From NCBI GenBank assembly GCA_965214295.1, contig OZ243944.1, positions 3,968,001 through 4,032,000 on the forward strand: DNA of 64,000 nt, read 5' to 3'. This DNA is from JAJDUF01 sp965214295. Its GTDB lineage: Bacteria; Chloroflexota; UBA11872; UBA12225; JAJDUF01. How positions within the stretch are numbered: the first letter of the stretch is position 1; each line of letters opens with the position of its first letter. Of this stretch, positions 27,173 to 36,150 are shown piece after piece. Made by a program: the position numbers and the translations under genes. The notes under the pieces were generated by a model. The model saw only the letters and a program-made list of their open reading frames with translations, did not search any database and was not told where the DNA came from.

Positions 27173-27646
27173 CTCGCAAGGGTAGGTATTTACTAGGTAT
27201 TTACATGGATGGACAGGATGGGCGGCCCTCACCCCCCGGCCCCCTCTCCACCATGTGGAGAGGGGGTGGAGGGACTGGAACAGGCCCTCTGAATGGTTCT
27301 GGATTCCGGCCCGGGAGCGGAGGAGGGGGCCGGCTGGCGCCGGAATGACGGATGAGACGGTGGGAATGACGCGGGGACGGGCGCAACATGTTGCGCCCCT
27401 ACGGCTTGGCGCGTACCTACCCTAGTCAGCGGTTCGAGCCAGGGGCCGGCTCTGAGCCTGCCGGCTCCGCTCAAGGTAAACTCCGCGCAGGGTCGCTCCC
27501 CTGTGGCCGAGATTCTTCGCTCCGCTCAGAATGACATTGGGAAGGCCGCTCAGGGTGACGGTGGGAAGGCCGCTCAGAAGGGCAGGTTTGGCGGCGACGT
27601 TGGAAAGGCCCTCGGGGCGAGTAGATAGTTAGGGAGGTGAGTGGTC
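27173..27646. other. repeat-rich intergenic region
   Basis: No gene is supported. Contents in order: family A hairpin (27227-27269), a family B-like unit ending GCCGGAATGACGG (about 27298-27351), a family D palindrome (27376-27404, GGGCGCAACATGTTGCGCCCC), and a family C block (about 27445-27616) with GAGATTCTTCGCTCCGCTCA and repeated GGAAGGCCGCTCAG units. Confidence 0.7.
27445..27616. repeat. family C repeat block (ILSEAKNL type)
   Basis: Contains CCGAGATTCTTCGCTCCGCTC with AGAATGACA, followed by three GGAAGGCC(G)CTC units. Related blocks lie at 36000-36115 and 37626-37740. Confidence 0.7.
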
Positions 27647-28417
27647 ATGGAGCAATCCGGGGGAGGCGGGGGCGAGGGTCGTCTCGGCGGCAAAGTGGTG
27701 GTTGTCACCGGGGGCGCGCGGGGGATCGGTGGTGCCACGGCGCGTATCGCCGCGGAGCAAGGCGCCAGCGTGGTGATCGGCGACGTGCTGGCGGCCGAGG
27801 GTGAGGAAACAGCGGCCGCCATTACGGCCGCTGACGGGCGCTGCCTGTTCGTTCAGACGGACGTAAGTCAGGAGCAGGAGTGCGCGGGCCTGATGGCTGC
27901 GGCCGTCGAGCACTACGGTCGGCTGGATGCGCTGATTGCCTGTGCCGGAATCTTGTGGGGCGCGTATCAGGAGGTAGACGAGCTGGACCTGGATACCTTC
28001 GGGCACGTGATGGACGCGAACGTCCAGGGCATGTTCCTGTCGGTGAAACATGCGGTGCCGCACATCGGGGCCGGCGGCGGGGGGGTGATCCTCTGTCTGT
28101 CGTCCGGCGCCGGCGTGCGGGGTGGCAGCTCCTCGGTGGCCTACGGCACGAGTAAGGCCGCGGTGCATGGTCTGACGCTGGTGCTCCAGCCGCGGCTGGC
28201 CCCCCACAACATCCGGGTCCACGCCATCTGCCCCGGCGGCATTGCGACGCCGCTGAAGCTGCAAAACGTGGCGGATGGCGCCCGCAGCCAGGGGCGCTCG
28301 CCGGAGGAAGCGGTCGCCAGTGTCCGGCTGGGCGACCCGGCCGGGATCGGGAAAATCCTGACGTGGCTGATTTCCGACGAGGCCGACTACGTCCGGGGCA
28401 CGGTCTTCACGCGGTGA
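27647..28417 (+). CDS. short-chain dehydrogenase/reductase
   Basis: 256 residues from an ATG six bases after GGAGGTGA. The cofactor site is VVVTGGARGIGG, the active site is LSSGAGVRGGSSSVAYGTSK, and the loop after it is AICPGGIATPL. Gly/Glu-rich first 12 residues are unusual. The C-terminus ends VRGTVFTR and lacks the usual G-G/D-G tail, which may be short because the gene ends close to a repeat. NAAG/NNAG is altered to ACAG. Confidence 0.9.
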   Translation: MEQSGGGGGEGRLGGKVVVVTGGARGIGGATARIAAEQGASVVIGDVLAAEGEETAAAITAADGRCLFVQTDVSQEQECAGLMAAAVEHYGRLDALIACAGILWGAYQEVDELDLDTFGHVMDANVQGMFLSVKHAVPHIGAGGGGVILCLSSGAGVRGGSSSVAYGTSKAAVHGLTLVLQPRLAPHNIRVHAICPGGIATPLKLQNVADGARSQGRSPEEAVASVRLGDPAGIGKILTWLISDEADYVRGTVFTR

Positions 28418-28861
28418 GGTGGGCCTAGAGCCGGACCTCACCCCCGGCCCCTCTCCAACATTTGGAGAGGGGGGGAGGGGCCGGGAGCAAGCCGATCTGC
28501 AGATGGTGCCTAGAGCCGGACCTACCCCCCGGTCCCTTCCCTGATGAAAGTTGCGAACTTAATTGGGTAGTGGGGCACCGCCCCCTTCCTCAGCCCTCCC
28601 CCCGCTCCGCAGGGGCAGGGAGCAGGTTTCCTCCCCTGGTAGCTCAGTCCGGGGGAGGGCCAGGGTGGAGGCCAAAACACTCCCTTATCAAGTTGGCAAC
28701 TTTCATTAGGGAGGGGGAGTCTGGGGGCGCTCTGGATTGCGGCGTAAGCCGCAATGACGGCACTGCCCCCCCTATGGTCCCCCCGCTACGCCGGGGGGCG
28801 TGGATTCCCGCGTGCGCGGGAATGACGGAGGCAGGGAATGACGAGGGCGGGGGGGTGATGG
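28418..28861. other. repeat-rich intergenic region with a MITE-like element
   Basis: No gene is supported. It contains a family A repeat (28436-28478), a 173-bp element with 22-bp terminal inverted repeats, and family B copies at 28731-28760 and 28771-28828. Confidence 0.7.
28539..28711. mobile_element. MITE-like element with 22-bp terminal inverted repeats
   Basis: CCCTGATGAAAGTTGCGAAC... at the left end matches the reverse complement of the right end (CCCTAATGAAAGTTGCCAAC...) at 20 of 22 positions. The 129-bp interior has no coding frame. Neighbouring CCCTTC and GAGGGGG extend the similarity. No target-site duplication is obvious. Confidence 0.55.
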
Positions 28862-29701
28862 CTATGGGGAGGGGGCGTTACGCCGCGTCTGTCCGGCGGA
28901 GAACAGTGTTCCGGGTAGGTTGCGCTCCTGCGCGCCGATGATGCCGATACCCTGAAGCTCCTCGGGAACGTCCTCGGTGATCGCACCATCGGCCATGATA
29001 TGGGTGTGGTCGGCGATCTCGCTGATGGTCGGATCGTGGGTGGCCATCATAATGGTCACGCCCTCGTCGTTCACAATGCGGCGGAACAGCAGCATGATCT
29101 GGAGACCGGTCACGCTATCAAGCTCGCCGGTCGGCTCATCGGCTACGATCAGCGAGGGGCGGTTGACGAGGGCACGGGCAATGGCCACGCGCTCCTGCTC
29201 GCCGCCGGATAGCTCGAACGGGCGGTGTCCCATGCGCTTCGACAGGCCGACCAAGCCCAGCACCTCGACGGTCCGCTCGTGGCGCACGCTGGATTTGACG
29301 CCGGCAATCCGCAGGGGCAGCTCCACGTTCTCATAGGCCGACAGCACCGGCAGCAGGGCAAACGTCTGAAACACAAACCCGATCTCGTGGCGCCGCAGCT
29401 TGGTCAGGGCGCCGTCGGAGAGCTTGTTCGTGTCCTGCCCCTTGATCGTGGTGGTGCCACTGGTCGGCCGGTCGAGGCCACTGAGCAGATTGAGGAGGGT
29501 CGTCTTGCCGGACCCGGAGCGCCCCCGCAAGGCGACGAGCTGGCCGGGCATAATGTCGAGCGTGACATCGCGGACAGCGACGACTTCCTCACCGCCCAGG
29601 CGATACACCCGGTTCACGTCCGCACACGCGACAATCGGCGGCTCCGGCGCCGCTCCGTCCGGCTTCGCGCCAAAGGTCTCTTCCAGGTCTGCGGCACTCA
29701 T
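28862..29701 (-). CDS. ABC transporter ATP-binding protein (MacB/LolD type)
   Basis: 279 residues. Walker A is GRSGSGKTT, Q-loop is FQTFALLP, signature is LSGGEQERVAIARAL, Walker B is LIVADEPTGELD, and switch His is ATHD. The GEEVVAVRDVTLDI start and the DEPTGELD motif are characteristic of ATPases paired with FtsX-type mechanotransmission permeases. It is the last gene of the efflux cluster. A 50-residue C-terminal tail is not part of the ABC fold. Confidence 0.93.
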   Translation of the reverse strand: MSAADLEETFGAKPDGAAPEPPIVACADVNRVYRLGGEEVVAVRDVTLDIMPGQLVALRGRSGSGKTTLLNLLSGLDRPTSGTTTIKGQDTNKLSDGALTKLRRHEIGFVFQTFALLPVLSAYENVELPLRIAGVKSSVRHERTVEVLGLVGLSKRMGHRPFELSGGEQERVAIARALVNRPSLIVADEPTGELDSVTGLQIMLLFRRIVNDEGVTIMMATHDPTISEIADHTHIMADGAITEDVPEELQGIGIIGAQERNLPGTLFSAGQTRRNAPSP

Positions 29702-29718
29702 AATGATTCCTCTGAGCG

Positions 29719-30753
29719 CTAGGCTACCGGTGCGCGGATACCGCCAAAGCTGGGAGCGCGTTGCTCGACGGGCCGCACCACAATCCGCCCGTCCTCCAAT
29801 TCCACCCGGACGCGGTCGCTCATCCCCAACTGCTCCAGGAACTCACGGGGTATCTGGATACGGCCGGCGGCGTCCATGACCACGAACTCGTCGTGCGTCT
29901 GGTCGGCGTCCGTGCTGCCGGCGCGCCGGACAGTCTCGGTACTGGTCCGGCCGTCGCGGATGGCCACCACGCGGTCTACGCGGAAGGCAATGGCCGGGTC
30001 GTGGCTGACAATCACGATGGTCGTCCCGTACTGATCGCGCAAGCGGCGGAAAATCTGATAGATGCTCTTCGCCGTGGCGGTATCCACTTCGCCGGTCGGC
30101 TCGTCGGCCAAGAGGAGCGGGGGTTTGTTGGCCAGGGCGATAGCGATGGCGACGCGCTGCTGCTCACCGCCGGAAAGCTGCGAGAGGCGATGGCGCATCC
30201 GCTGGCCCAAGCCGACGGCATCGAGTATCTCTTGGGACCAGTCGCGCTGCTCGCGGAAGGACTTCCCAGCGATAGTCATGGGTAGGCGGACGTTTTCCAG
30301 GGCCGACAGGTAGGGGATGAGGTTGCGTGAGCTTTGCTGCCAGACGAAGCCTACGGTCTCGCGCTTGTAGCGCATGAGGCCGTGATCGTTCAGCTTCAGC
30401 AAGTCCAGGTCGTTGACGCTCACGCGCCCGGCGGAGGGGCGGTCGAGGCCGCCGAGGATATTGAGCAAGGTGCTCTTGCCACTGCCGCTATTGCCGATAA
30501 TGGCCATCATCTCGCTGCGCTTGACAATCAGGTCCAATCCCTGCAAGGCCACGACTTCGAGATCGGCGACCTTATAGATCTTCACGAGGTTGTCACAGGC
30601 GATCATCGTGTCGCGGGGCACGACCAGCGCCCGCCGGTCTTCTTCGCTGAGAATTGACTGCCCATCGCCGGCGCGGCGGCCCCCGGGCCGCTCTGCGGGC
30701 AGCGTGGCGCGGCGCGGCCGCCGTCGAGTACCAAAGATCGTTGGCATCTTCAT
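29719..30753 (-). CDS. ABC transporter ATP-binding protein fused to an AbrB-like domain
   Basis: 344 residues. After a basic 50-residue N-terminus comes a MacB/LolD-type ABC domain (Walker A GNSGSGKST at 87-95; signature LSGGEQQRVAIAIAL; Walker B LLADEPTGEVD). The C-terminal 57 residues contain VVMDAAGRIQIPREFLEQLG followed by MSDRVRVELEDGRIVVRP, a swapped-hairpin AbrB/SpoVT-type motif that normally binds DNA. It overlaps the permease stop by 4 bp, so the two are translated together. The added domain may serve dimerisation instead of DNA binding. Confidence 0.92.
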   Translation of the reverse strand: MKMPTIFGTRRRPRRATLPAERPGGRRAGDGQSILSEEDRRALVVPRDTMIACDNLVKIYKVADLEVVALQGLDLIVKRSEMMAIIGNSGSGKSTLLNILGGLDRPSAGRVSVNDLDLLKLNDHGLMRYKRETVGFVWQQSSRNLIPYLSALENVRLPMTIAGKSFREQRDWSQEILDAVGLGQRMRHRLSQLSGGEQQRVAIAIALANKPPLLLADEPTGEVDTATAKSIYQIFRRLRDQYGTTIVIVSHDPAIAFRVDRVVAIRDGRTSTETVRRAGSTDADQTHDEFVVMDAAGRIQIPREFLEQLGMSDRVRVELEDGRIVVRPVEQRAPSFGGIRAPVA

Positions 30754-33695
30754 CCAGTTTCTTCTCCGAACTTGATGGCCTCGTGAATCTTGAGCCGCGT
30801 CAGCATCCAGATGAAGGCCGGGACGGCCACCGCCAGGACGGCGCCGAAGAGGATATAGATCTTCGCGATGTCGTCCCAGGCGGTCATGGTGATGAACTCC
30901 GGGATACCATCGTGTCTAGCTACCTTGAGCTGGAGGAAGGGAATGAAAATCTTGCCGGTAATGACGCCGAGGGCCGTGCCGGTCAGCACGCCAATCACGA
31001 TCAAGAAGCCCTGCTCGAACACGAACAGGTTAATCAGCTGGCCAATGGAAAGCCCAATGGCGCGCAGAATACCGATCTGCTGGAAACGACGCTGGAAGGA
31101 CAAATAGGAATAGAGCATGAATCCGACGATGGTGAGCAGCGCCGCAATGAGGAACCCGGCCGTCAGAATGCCGAAGATGCCCGTGCGCCCCGGATCGTCG
31201 CGTAACCGCACGGTCAGCTCGCGAGCATCGAAGAACCGATGGATCAGGAAGCCCGCTTCCGACAGGTCGTTGACAATGGCCTGGGGATGGACACCCGGTA
31301 TCGTTCGCGCCCACACGTCGTAGGGTAGCCGCCCCGTCTGATCGAACAGGTAGTCGAGGTTGACAATCACGAAATTGTCCGTGTCCGGCCACAGGCGCGG
31401 CCAATAATAGGTCACACCGACGAGCGTAAGCTCTAGCTGCTTGTTCTTGACCTGCAAGCGGATGGGTTCGCCAAACTTGAGCTGGAAGTCCCAGAACAAC
31501 CGGCTGTCCACAATCACACCGCGGTCGTCGGCGCCCAACCGATTGAGCAAGGCGACAAAGTTCTCCGGGGCAAAGTCGTCGCGCCACCAGGAAACGCGGG
31601 CAAAGTCGGAGGTGTCAATGCCCATGACTATGACGTCGCGGTGCGCGCGGGACTGTCCGGTGATTTGCACGCGCCCCTTCTCCTCGTAGACCCGTGTTGC
31701 GTCTATGACGCCGGCAACGTGTTTATGCTCCTCGACCGGAATGAAGTTCCACTCTTCGCTAATCTCGTCGAAGCGCCCCGACTCGGAGAGGAATAGATCC
31801 GAGCCGTTGGTGTAGTACACGCGGTCGTTGAAGTTGCGGTCCAGGGTTTGGGCGACGGAGGCGCTATAGGTGCCAAGTGACAGGGTGAGGATGAGCAACA
31901 TGACCAGCCGCGTATACTGCCCGGGCATCCGGCCGATCTGGCGGAGGCCGAGCAAGACCGAAACGCCCCACACGCGGCCACCGACGCGGGCCAGAATCTC
32001 GATGAACACCGGGAGGATGCGGAGGAAGAGCAGCGATGCCGCGAAGACGAAGAGCGCTGGCACGATCAAAAGCAGGGGATCGGAGAAGACGCCGCCTTCT
32101 TCACCAAGCGTCACCAGCGAGCGCCGCTCTCGCAGCAGGTAATAGCCGTAGCCGGCAGCACCGGCCACGATGAAGTCGAAGAAGAAGCGCTGCAAGACGG
32201 CGCGACGCGACGTCCGGGCCACGTCTTGCTTGTAGGTGACGATGCTGAAGCGGGCGGCGGAAATCGCCGGGAGCAGCATGGCCAAGATAGAGAGGCCTAC
32301 GGCCAGGGCTGCAAACTGATAGGTCTGCGTGGTCAAGCTGATCGGCAGCAGCTCGCGGTCCGCAAATACCAAGAAGGTGTAGGTGCGGCCGATGAATTGG
32401 GCAAGCACCACCCCTAAGATTGGCCCCACGACGACGGCGAGAAGGCCCAGGAGGCTCCCTTCGGAGAGGTAAATCCCCAGGACTTGCAGGTTGCTGCCGC
32501 CGCGGCTCTTGATAATGGCGATCTCACTGCGCTGGCGGTCTACGATCATGCTGGCCGAGATGACGATGTAGTACAGGACAATGCCGACAATCGGGGCCGC
32601 GAGCACAAAGAGCAAGATTTTCAGGAAGAAGAGGCTCCGCTGGAAGTCCAGCAGAATGTCCTCCGGCGAAAACTCCATGCGAACGTCACCCAACAGGTTG
32701 GTCATGCGGGTACGCATGTTCACCAGCCCGCTGAGGATGGTGCCAACGTTGTCGGAGCGGATCGCATCGACGTCGAAGAGCTGGAACCAGGTTAGCTCTT
32801 CGACCGCATCCGGGTACTCCCCCATCATGTGCTGGATATAGGCTTCCTTGGGGAGCAGGACCACGGCGTTGAAGTAGTCGAGCTGGTAGAACCAATAGAC
32901 ATCGTCGGGGTCCTTCGGCCACCAGCGTCCGACGATCTTGACGTTGATGGGGATGCGCTCCCGATTGCGCTCGAAGACGTAGACGATGGTTTCGCCAACG
33001 TCAATGCCCAACTCGTCCATCCCCTTGGTGGTTATCATCCCTTCGATGGCGCCCTCGGGGGTCTTGGCTATCTGCGGGAAGCGACCGTCAATGATAGTAG
33101 AGTGGTTGCGGACATCCTCCATGAAGGCGATGTAGCCGTACCCGGCAAAGTCGCGGCCCTGGAGGCTCTCTTCGTCGAGGCGCAGCAGAATGGGCAAGGA
33201 GTCGGTCTGGGCATAGCTGGCGTAGATTTGCCGGGGGATGCCGAGCATCTGCTCGGATTCATCTCGCAGCAGGGCATCGGTCTCACGGTACAACTCGGGG
33301 CTGACGCCCTCCGGCTCGTCCGGCACGACCGGGGGCGTGGGCAAGGGTGTTGCCCCGCCGGCGGCGCCGCCGCCCCCACCGCCCGGTGCGCCGCCACCGC
33401 CACCGCCCTGCGCCGCCTGTGCTGCTTGTTGCGCCAGATTGATTGGCGGATCCGGGGCAAACCAGCGGAGCATGATGCTCGACTTGGGCTGCGCGCGCTC
33501 CTCCGGCTCTTCGAGCTGGCGATGGAGGAGGGCAGCGCTCATCCCCTCGGCGTACAGGGGGATACTGGTAATCAGCGTGACCGTAATTACCTGACCGGCA
33601 ATGATCGCCAGCATCAGGTTGAAGTTGTTGAGAATCCGCTTGAGGATCATCCACAGCGTGGAGTAGGCCCTCAGTAGCGGCAGGAAGAGCACCAT
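30750..33695 (-). CDS. FtsX-like ABC permease, large form
   Basis: 981 residues from the ATG of MVLFLPLLRAYST; an in-frame GTG lies 11 codons upstream. A first membrane helix (about 25-45) is followed by a large extracytoplasmic domain that includes a glycine-rich linker (QAAQGGGGGGAPGGGGGGAAGG) at about 98-120. Three helices follow around 350-480, then a second set around 500-600, a second large extracellular domain, and three C-terminal helices. The arrangement is that of a duplicated FtsX/MacB permease module, consistent with efflux or lipoprotein transport driven by the two ATPases. Confidence 0.9.
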   Translation of the reverse strand: MVLFLPLLRAYSTLWMILKRILNNFNLMLAIIAGQVITVTLITSIPLYAEGMSAALLHRQLEEPEERAQPKSSIMLRWFAPDPPINLAQQAAQAAQGGGGGGAPGGGGGGAAGGATPLPTPPVVPDEPEGVSPELYRETDALLRDESEQMLGIPRQIYASYAQTDSLPILLRLDEESLQGRDFAGYGYIAFMEDVRNHSTIIDGRFPQIAKTPEGAIEGMITTKGMDELGIDVGETIVYVFERNRERIPINVKIVGRWWPKDPDDVYWFYQLDYFNAVVLLPKEAYIQHMMGEYPDAVEELTWFQLFDVDAIRSDNVGTILSGLVNMRTRMTNLLGDVRMEFSPEDILLDFQRSLFFLKILLFVLAAPIVGIVLYYIVISASMIVDRQRSEIAIIKSRGGSNLQVLGIYLSEGSLLGLLAVVVGPILGVVLAQFIGRTYTFLVFADRELLPISLTTQTYQFAALAVGLSILAMLLPAISAARFSIVTYKQDVARTSRRAVLQRFFFDFIVAGAAGYGYYLLRERRSLVTLGEEGGVFSDPLLLIVPALFVFAASLLFLRILPVFIEILARVGGRVWGVSVLLGLRQIGRMPGQYTRLVMLLILTLSLGTYSASVAQTLDRNFNDRVYYTNGSDLFLSESGRFDEISEEWNFIPVEEHKHVAGVIDATRVYEEKGRVQITGQSRAHRDVIVMGIDTSDFARVSWWRDDFAPENFVALLNRLGADDRGVIVDSRLFWDFQLKFGEPIRLQVKNKQLELTLVGVTYYWPRLWPDTDNFVIVNLDYLFDQTGRLPYDVWARTIPGVHPQAIVNDLSEAGFLIHRFFDARELTVRLRDDPGRTGIFGILTAGFLIAALLTIVGFMLYSYLSFQRRFQQIGILRAIGLSIGQLINLFVFEQGFLIVIGVLTGTALGVITGKIFIPFLQLKVARHDGIPEFITMTAWDDIAKIYILFGAVLAVAVPAFIWMLTRLKIHEAIKFGEETG

Positions 33696-33752
33696 TGTCA
33701 CTCTCTCTAGCGGCCCACCGACCGGCACCGGCGGCCTGGTCGAGACGGTCGG

Positions 33753-35771
33753 CTAGGACCCGGCCAAGATAACCATACCCTCTTCCACACCATCTTTAAT
33801 CTCGGTCTGGCCGCCACTGGACAACCCCGGCACGACGTTACGCGAGCGTTTGACCGGCACGCCGTTAATCTCGTCGTTGTACTCGACGAACTGACGCTTC
33901 CCAACCGTCCGCACGGCGGCTTGCGGGACCAGCAGCACGTTCTCTAGCTTCTGCAAGATGATCCTGACGCGGGCCAGCATACCGATCTCGACACCCGGTC
34001 CCGGCCAGGGCACGTCAATCTTCGTCGAGCGGTCGGGAATCAGGCCTGTCTGGGTGCGGACCTGCCCCGGAATGAGCGTGATCTTGCCGAGGATGACTTG
34101 ATCCGGGAACTGGTCCTGCATGCGGATCTCGACTTGCTGGCCTACGGCGAGCCGGTGCAGATCGCCTTCGCCGATATCGGAGCTGATAGTGAGCTTGGTC
34201 GGATCGGAGATGAAGATGACCGGCCGGTAGGCGGCAATCGTGTCGCCGGGGAAGATGTCTACGCGGGTAATCAGCCCATCGAAAGGCGCGATGAGCTTGG
34301 ATTCGAAGTCCCGACCTTCAAGCTGCTCAAGGTCCAGCCGGGCCTGCTCCAGGCTCTTCTGCAGGGCCTGCACGTCGAAGGCATGACTCTGTAGGGTTCG
34401 CTCGTGGCTGGCCTGCCGGTCGGCGAGCCGGTCCTTGGCGCGTTGGAGGCTGATCTTGGCCAACTCGATGCGGCGCTCCTGGTCCTTGATCGCCACCTGA
34501 GACGGCCCGACAAAGAGATCATCAAGCCTGGCTTGCGCCGCTGCGAGATTGGCTTCGGCACTGGGGATAGCCGCCTCCGCGCTGGCGATGGAAAGCTGCA
34601 AGGTGCGGATCTGATTGCGGAGCGGCGCCAAGTCCTGAGCCGTAGGCGGCGCGAGCAAGCTATCGAGCCGCGCTTGGGCGGTGCGGATATTCAGCTCGGC
34701 CTGTTGGATGTCGAACTGATCGAGGGTCCCAAGCCCCTGCAAGGCCAACTCGGCAGCTTCGACGGCGTGCTCGGCCTGACGTAGTGCCCAAGGGGACGGT
34801 CCAAGCGACTGGAGCTTGGCGTAGGTGTTCTGGGCACGCTCAAGTGTAATGTGGGCTGACCGAATGGCCGCCTCCGACTGTGGCGTGCCCGTGGCGTCGA
34901 GCACGGCGTTCTCGTAGCCGATTTTTGCCTTCTCAACGTCCAGGCGAGCGTTCTCCAAGTCCTGGGGCAACACCCGCGGAGCATCGCGTAACTGGGCCAG
35001 TTGTGTATGCGTCCGATCTACGGCGATCTGTGCGGCTCGGACATCTTCCTGGCTGGGACCTTGGAGCAGCTTCTCCAGTCGCAACTGGGCGCCTTCCAAA
35101 GCTGCTTGGGCGTTGAGCACCGTCAACTCCGACGGTGGCACAAGCGCCGCCGCGAGGTCGGCCTGTTTGGCTGCGAGGTCGGCCCGCTTGCCCTCAATGT
35201 CCGCATGGGCCTGATCGAGCGCCGCTTGTGCCGAGACGACGGATGCTTCGGCGCCCTTGATCGCGCTCGCCGTCGGACCGACACTCAGCAACTGCTCCAG
35301 AGCTAACTCGGCCTGCTGGACGCCTAGATCGGCCTGGAGCACGGCCTCTTCTTCGACTCTCGTGTCGAGCTGCGGCTCCTGGGCCAGTCGAGCTTGCAAC
35401 CGCACCTCCGCCTGCTCAAAGTTGACGCGAGCTTTGGCAATGCGGAGCTGGAGATCGCCGGTTTCCAGCTCGGCGAGCACGTCGCCCTGTTTGACCGTCC
35501 GCCCGGACTTGACATTCACGCTGCGTAGGCGGCCATCATTCTTGAAGAAGAGCTGCGACTCCCGGGCCGCCGTGACTCGTCCCAAGTTCGTGATCGCCTC
35601 GACCAGCGTACCGCGCGTGACTTCGGCCGTCGGGCGAGTTTCCTGCACGCGGGTCCGCTTGAGTGGCGTGGGGGTGGGCGGCAGTGGCGTGAATACCGTT
35701 GGCGCATCGCAAGCAGTGAGGAGGGCCAGCCCCCCTAGGATCAATGCCAGCGTCGTGCGTCTCCACGCCAT
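33753..35771 (-). CDS. efflux adaptor lipoprotein (HlyD/MacA-like)
   Basis: 672 residues from an ATG preceded by AAAGAGGG. The signal peptide ends in the lipobox LLTAC. A barrel-sandwich half (SVNVKSGRTVKQGDVLAEL) leads to a coiled-coil of about 400 residues with five repeats of the form LxxGPSxxxIxxAExxVxxA. The second barrel half (APFDGLITRVDIFPGDTI) and beta-barrel region follow. The hairpin is much longer than in typical MacA. It partners the permease encoded 57 bp downstream, in an envelope whose outer layer is not established here. Confidence 0.92.
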   Translation of the reverse strand: MAWRRTTLALILGGLALLTACDAPTVFTPLPPTPTPLKRTRVQETRPTAEVTRGTLVEAITNLGRVTAARESQLFFKNDGRLRSVNVKSGRTVKQGDVLAELETGDLQLRIAKARVNFEQAEVRLQARLAQEPQLDTRVEEEAVLQADLGVQQAELALEQLLSVGPTASAIKGAEASVVSAQAALDQAHADIEGKRADLAAKQADLAAALVPPSELTVLNAQAALEGAQLRLEKLLQGPSQEDVRAAQIAVDRTHTQLAQLRDAPRVLPQDLENARLDVEKAKIGYENAVLDATGTPQSEAAIRSAHITLERAQNTYAKLQSLGPSPWALRQAEHAVEAAELALQGLGTLDQFDIQQAELNIRTAQARLDSLLAPPTAQDLAPLRNQIRTLQLSIASAEAAIPSAEANLAAAQARLDDLFVGPSQVAIKDQERRIELAKISLQRAKDRLADRQASHERTLQSHAFDVQALQKSLEQARLDLEQLEGRDFESKLIAPFDGLITRVDIFPGDTIAAYRPVIFISDPTKLTISSDIGEGDLHRLAVGQQVEIRMQDQFPDQVILGKITLIPGQVRTQTGLIPDRSTKIDVPWPGPGVEIGMLARVRIILQKLENVLLVPQAAVRTVGKRQFVEYNDEINGVPVKRSRNVVPGLSSGGQTEIKDGVEEGMVILAGS

Positions 35772-36150
35772 GATGCCCTCTTTACCTATGGTAGCAGCAA
35801 CGCGATCCACCGATGCTCCTCCACACAATACCGGCTCGTCGCGGCTGTCTTTCCGAAGTAAGCGTCTTATGACCGGAACAAACAGTCCAAACGGCACGCG
35901 AGCATCGTCATCAAGCTGCCGGCGCACACGATTCCTAGATTGTACCGTATGATCGTCACCTGTGGCACCCCATTGCCCAGGGAGCGAAGGGTCTCCCCGC
36001 CGTGGCCGAGATTCTTCGCTCCGCTCAGAATGACACTGGGAAGGCCGCTCCGGGTGGCATTGGGAAGGCCGCTCAGGATGACAGGTTTGGCGGCGACGTT
36101 GGAAAGGCCCTCGGAGGCAGCAGCGACCGCGAGGCGGATTCGGAGCGCGG
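35772..36150. other. intergenic region with family C repeat
   Basis: The segment 36000-36115 is a family C block (CCGAGATTCTTCGCTCCGCTC, then GGAAGGCCGCTC repeats). A TACAAT on the minus strand near 35940 could be a -10 box for the adaptor operon. No gene is supported. Confidence 0.55.
36000..36115. repeat. family C repeat block
   Basis: Same unit as 27445-27616; its translation gives the false peptide VILSGAKNL. Confidence 0.7.

Noticed and set aside
28630..28665. GGTAGCTCAG, a tRNA D-arm-like sequence
   Set aside because: No T-arm, anticodon loop or acceptor stem can be folded; it belongs to the interior of the MITE-like element.
33361..33420. Short tandem GGC/GCC repeats suggesting a CRISPR or minisatellite
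   Set aside because: They encode the glycine-rich linker of the FtsX-like permease; no CRISPR array is present in the window.
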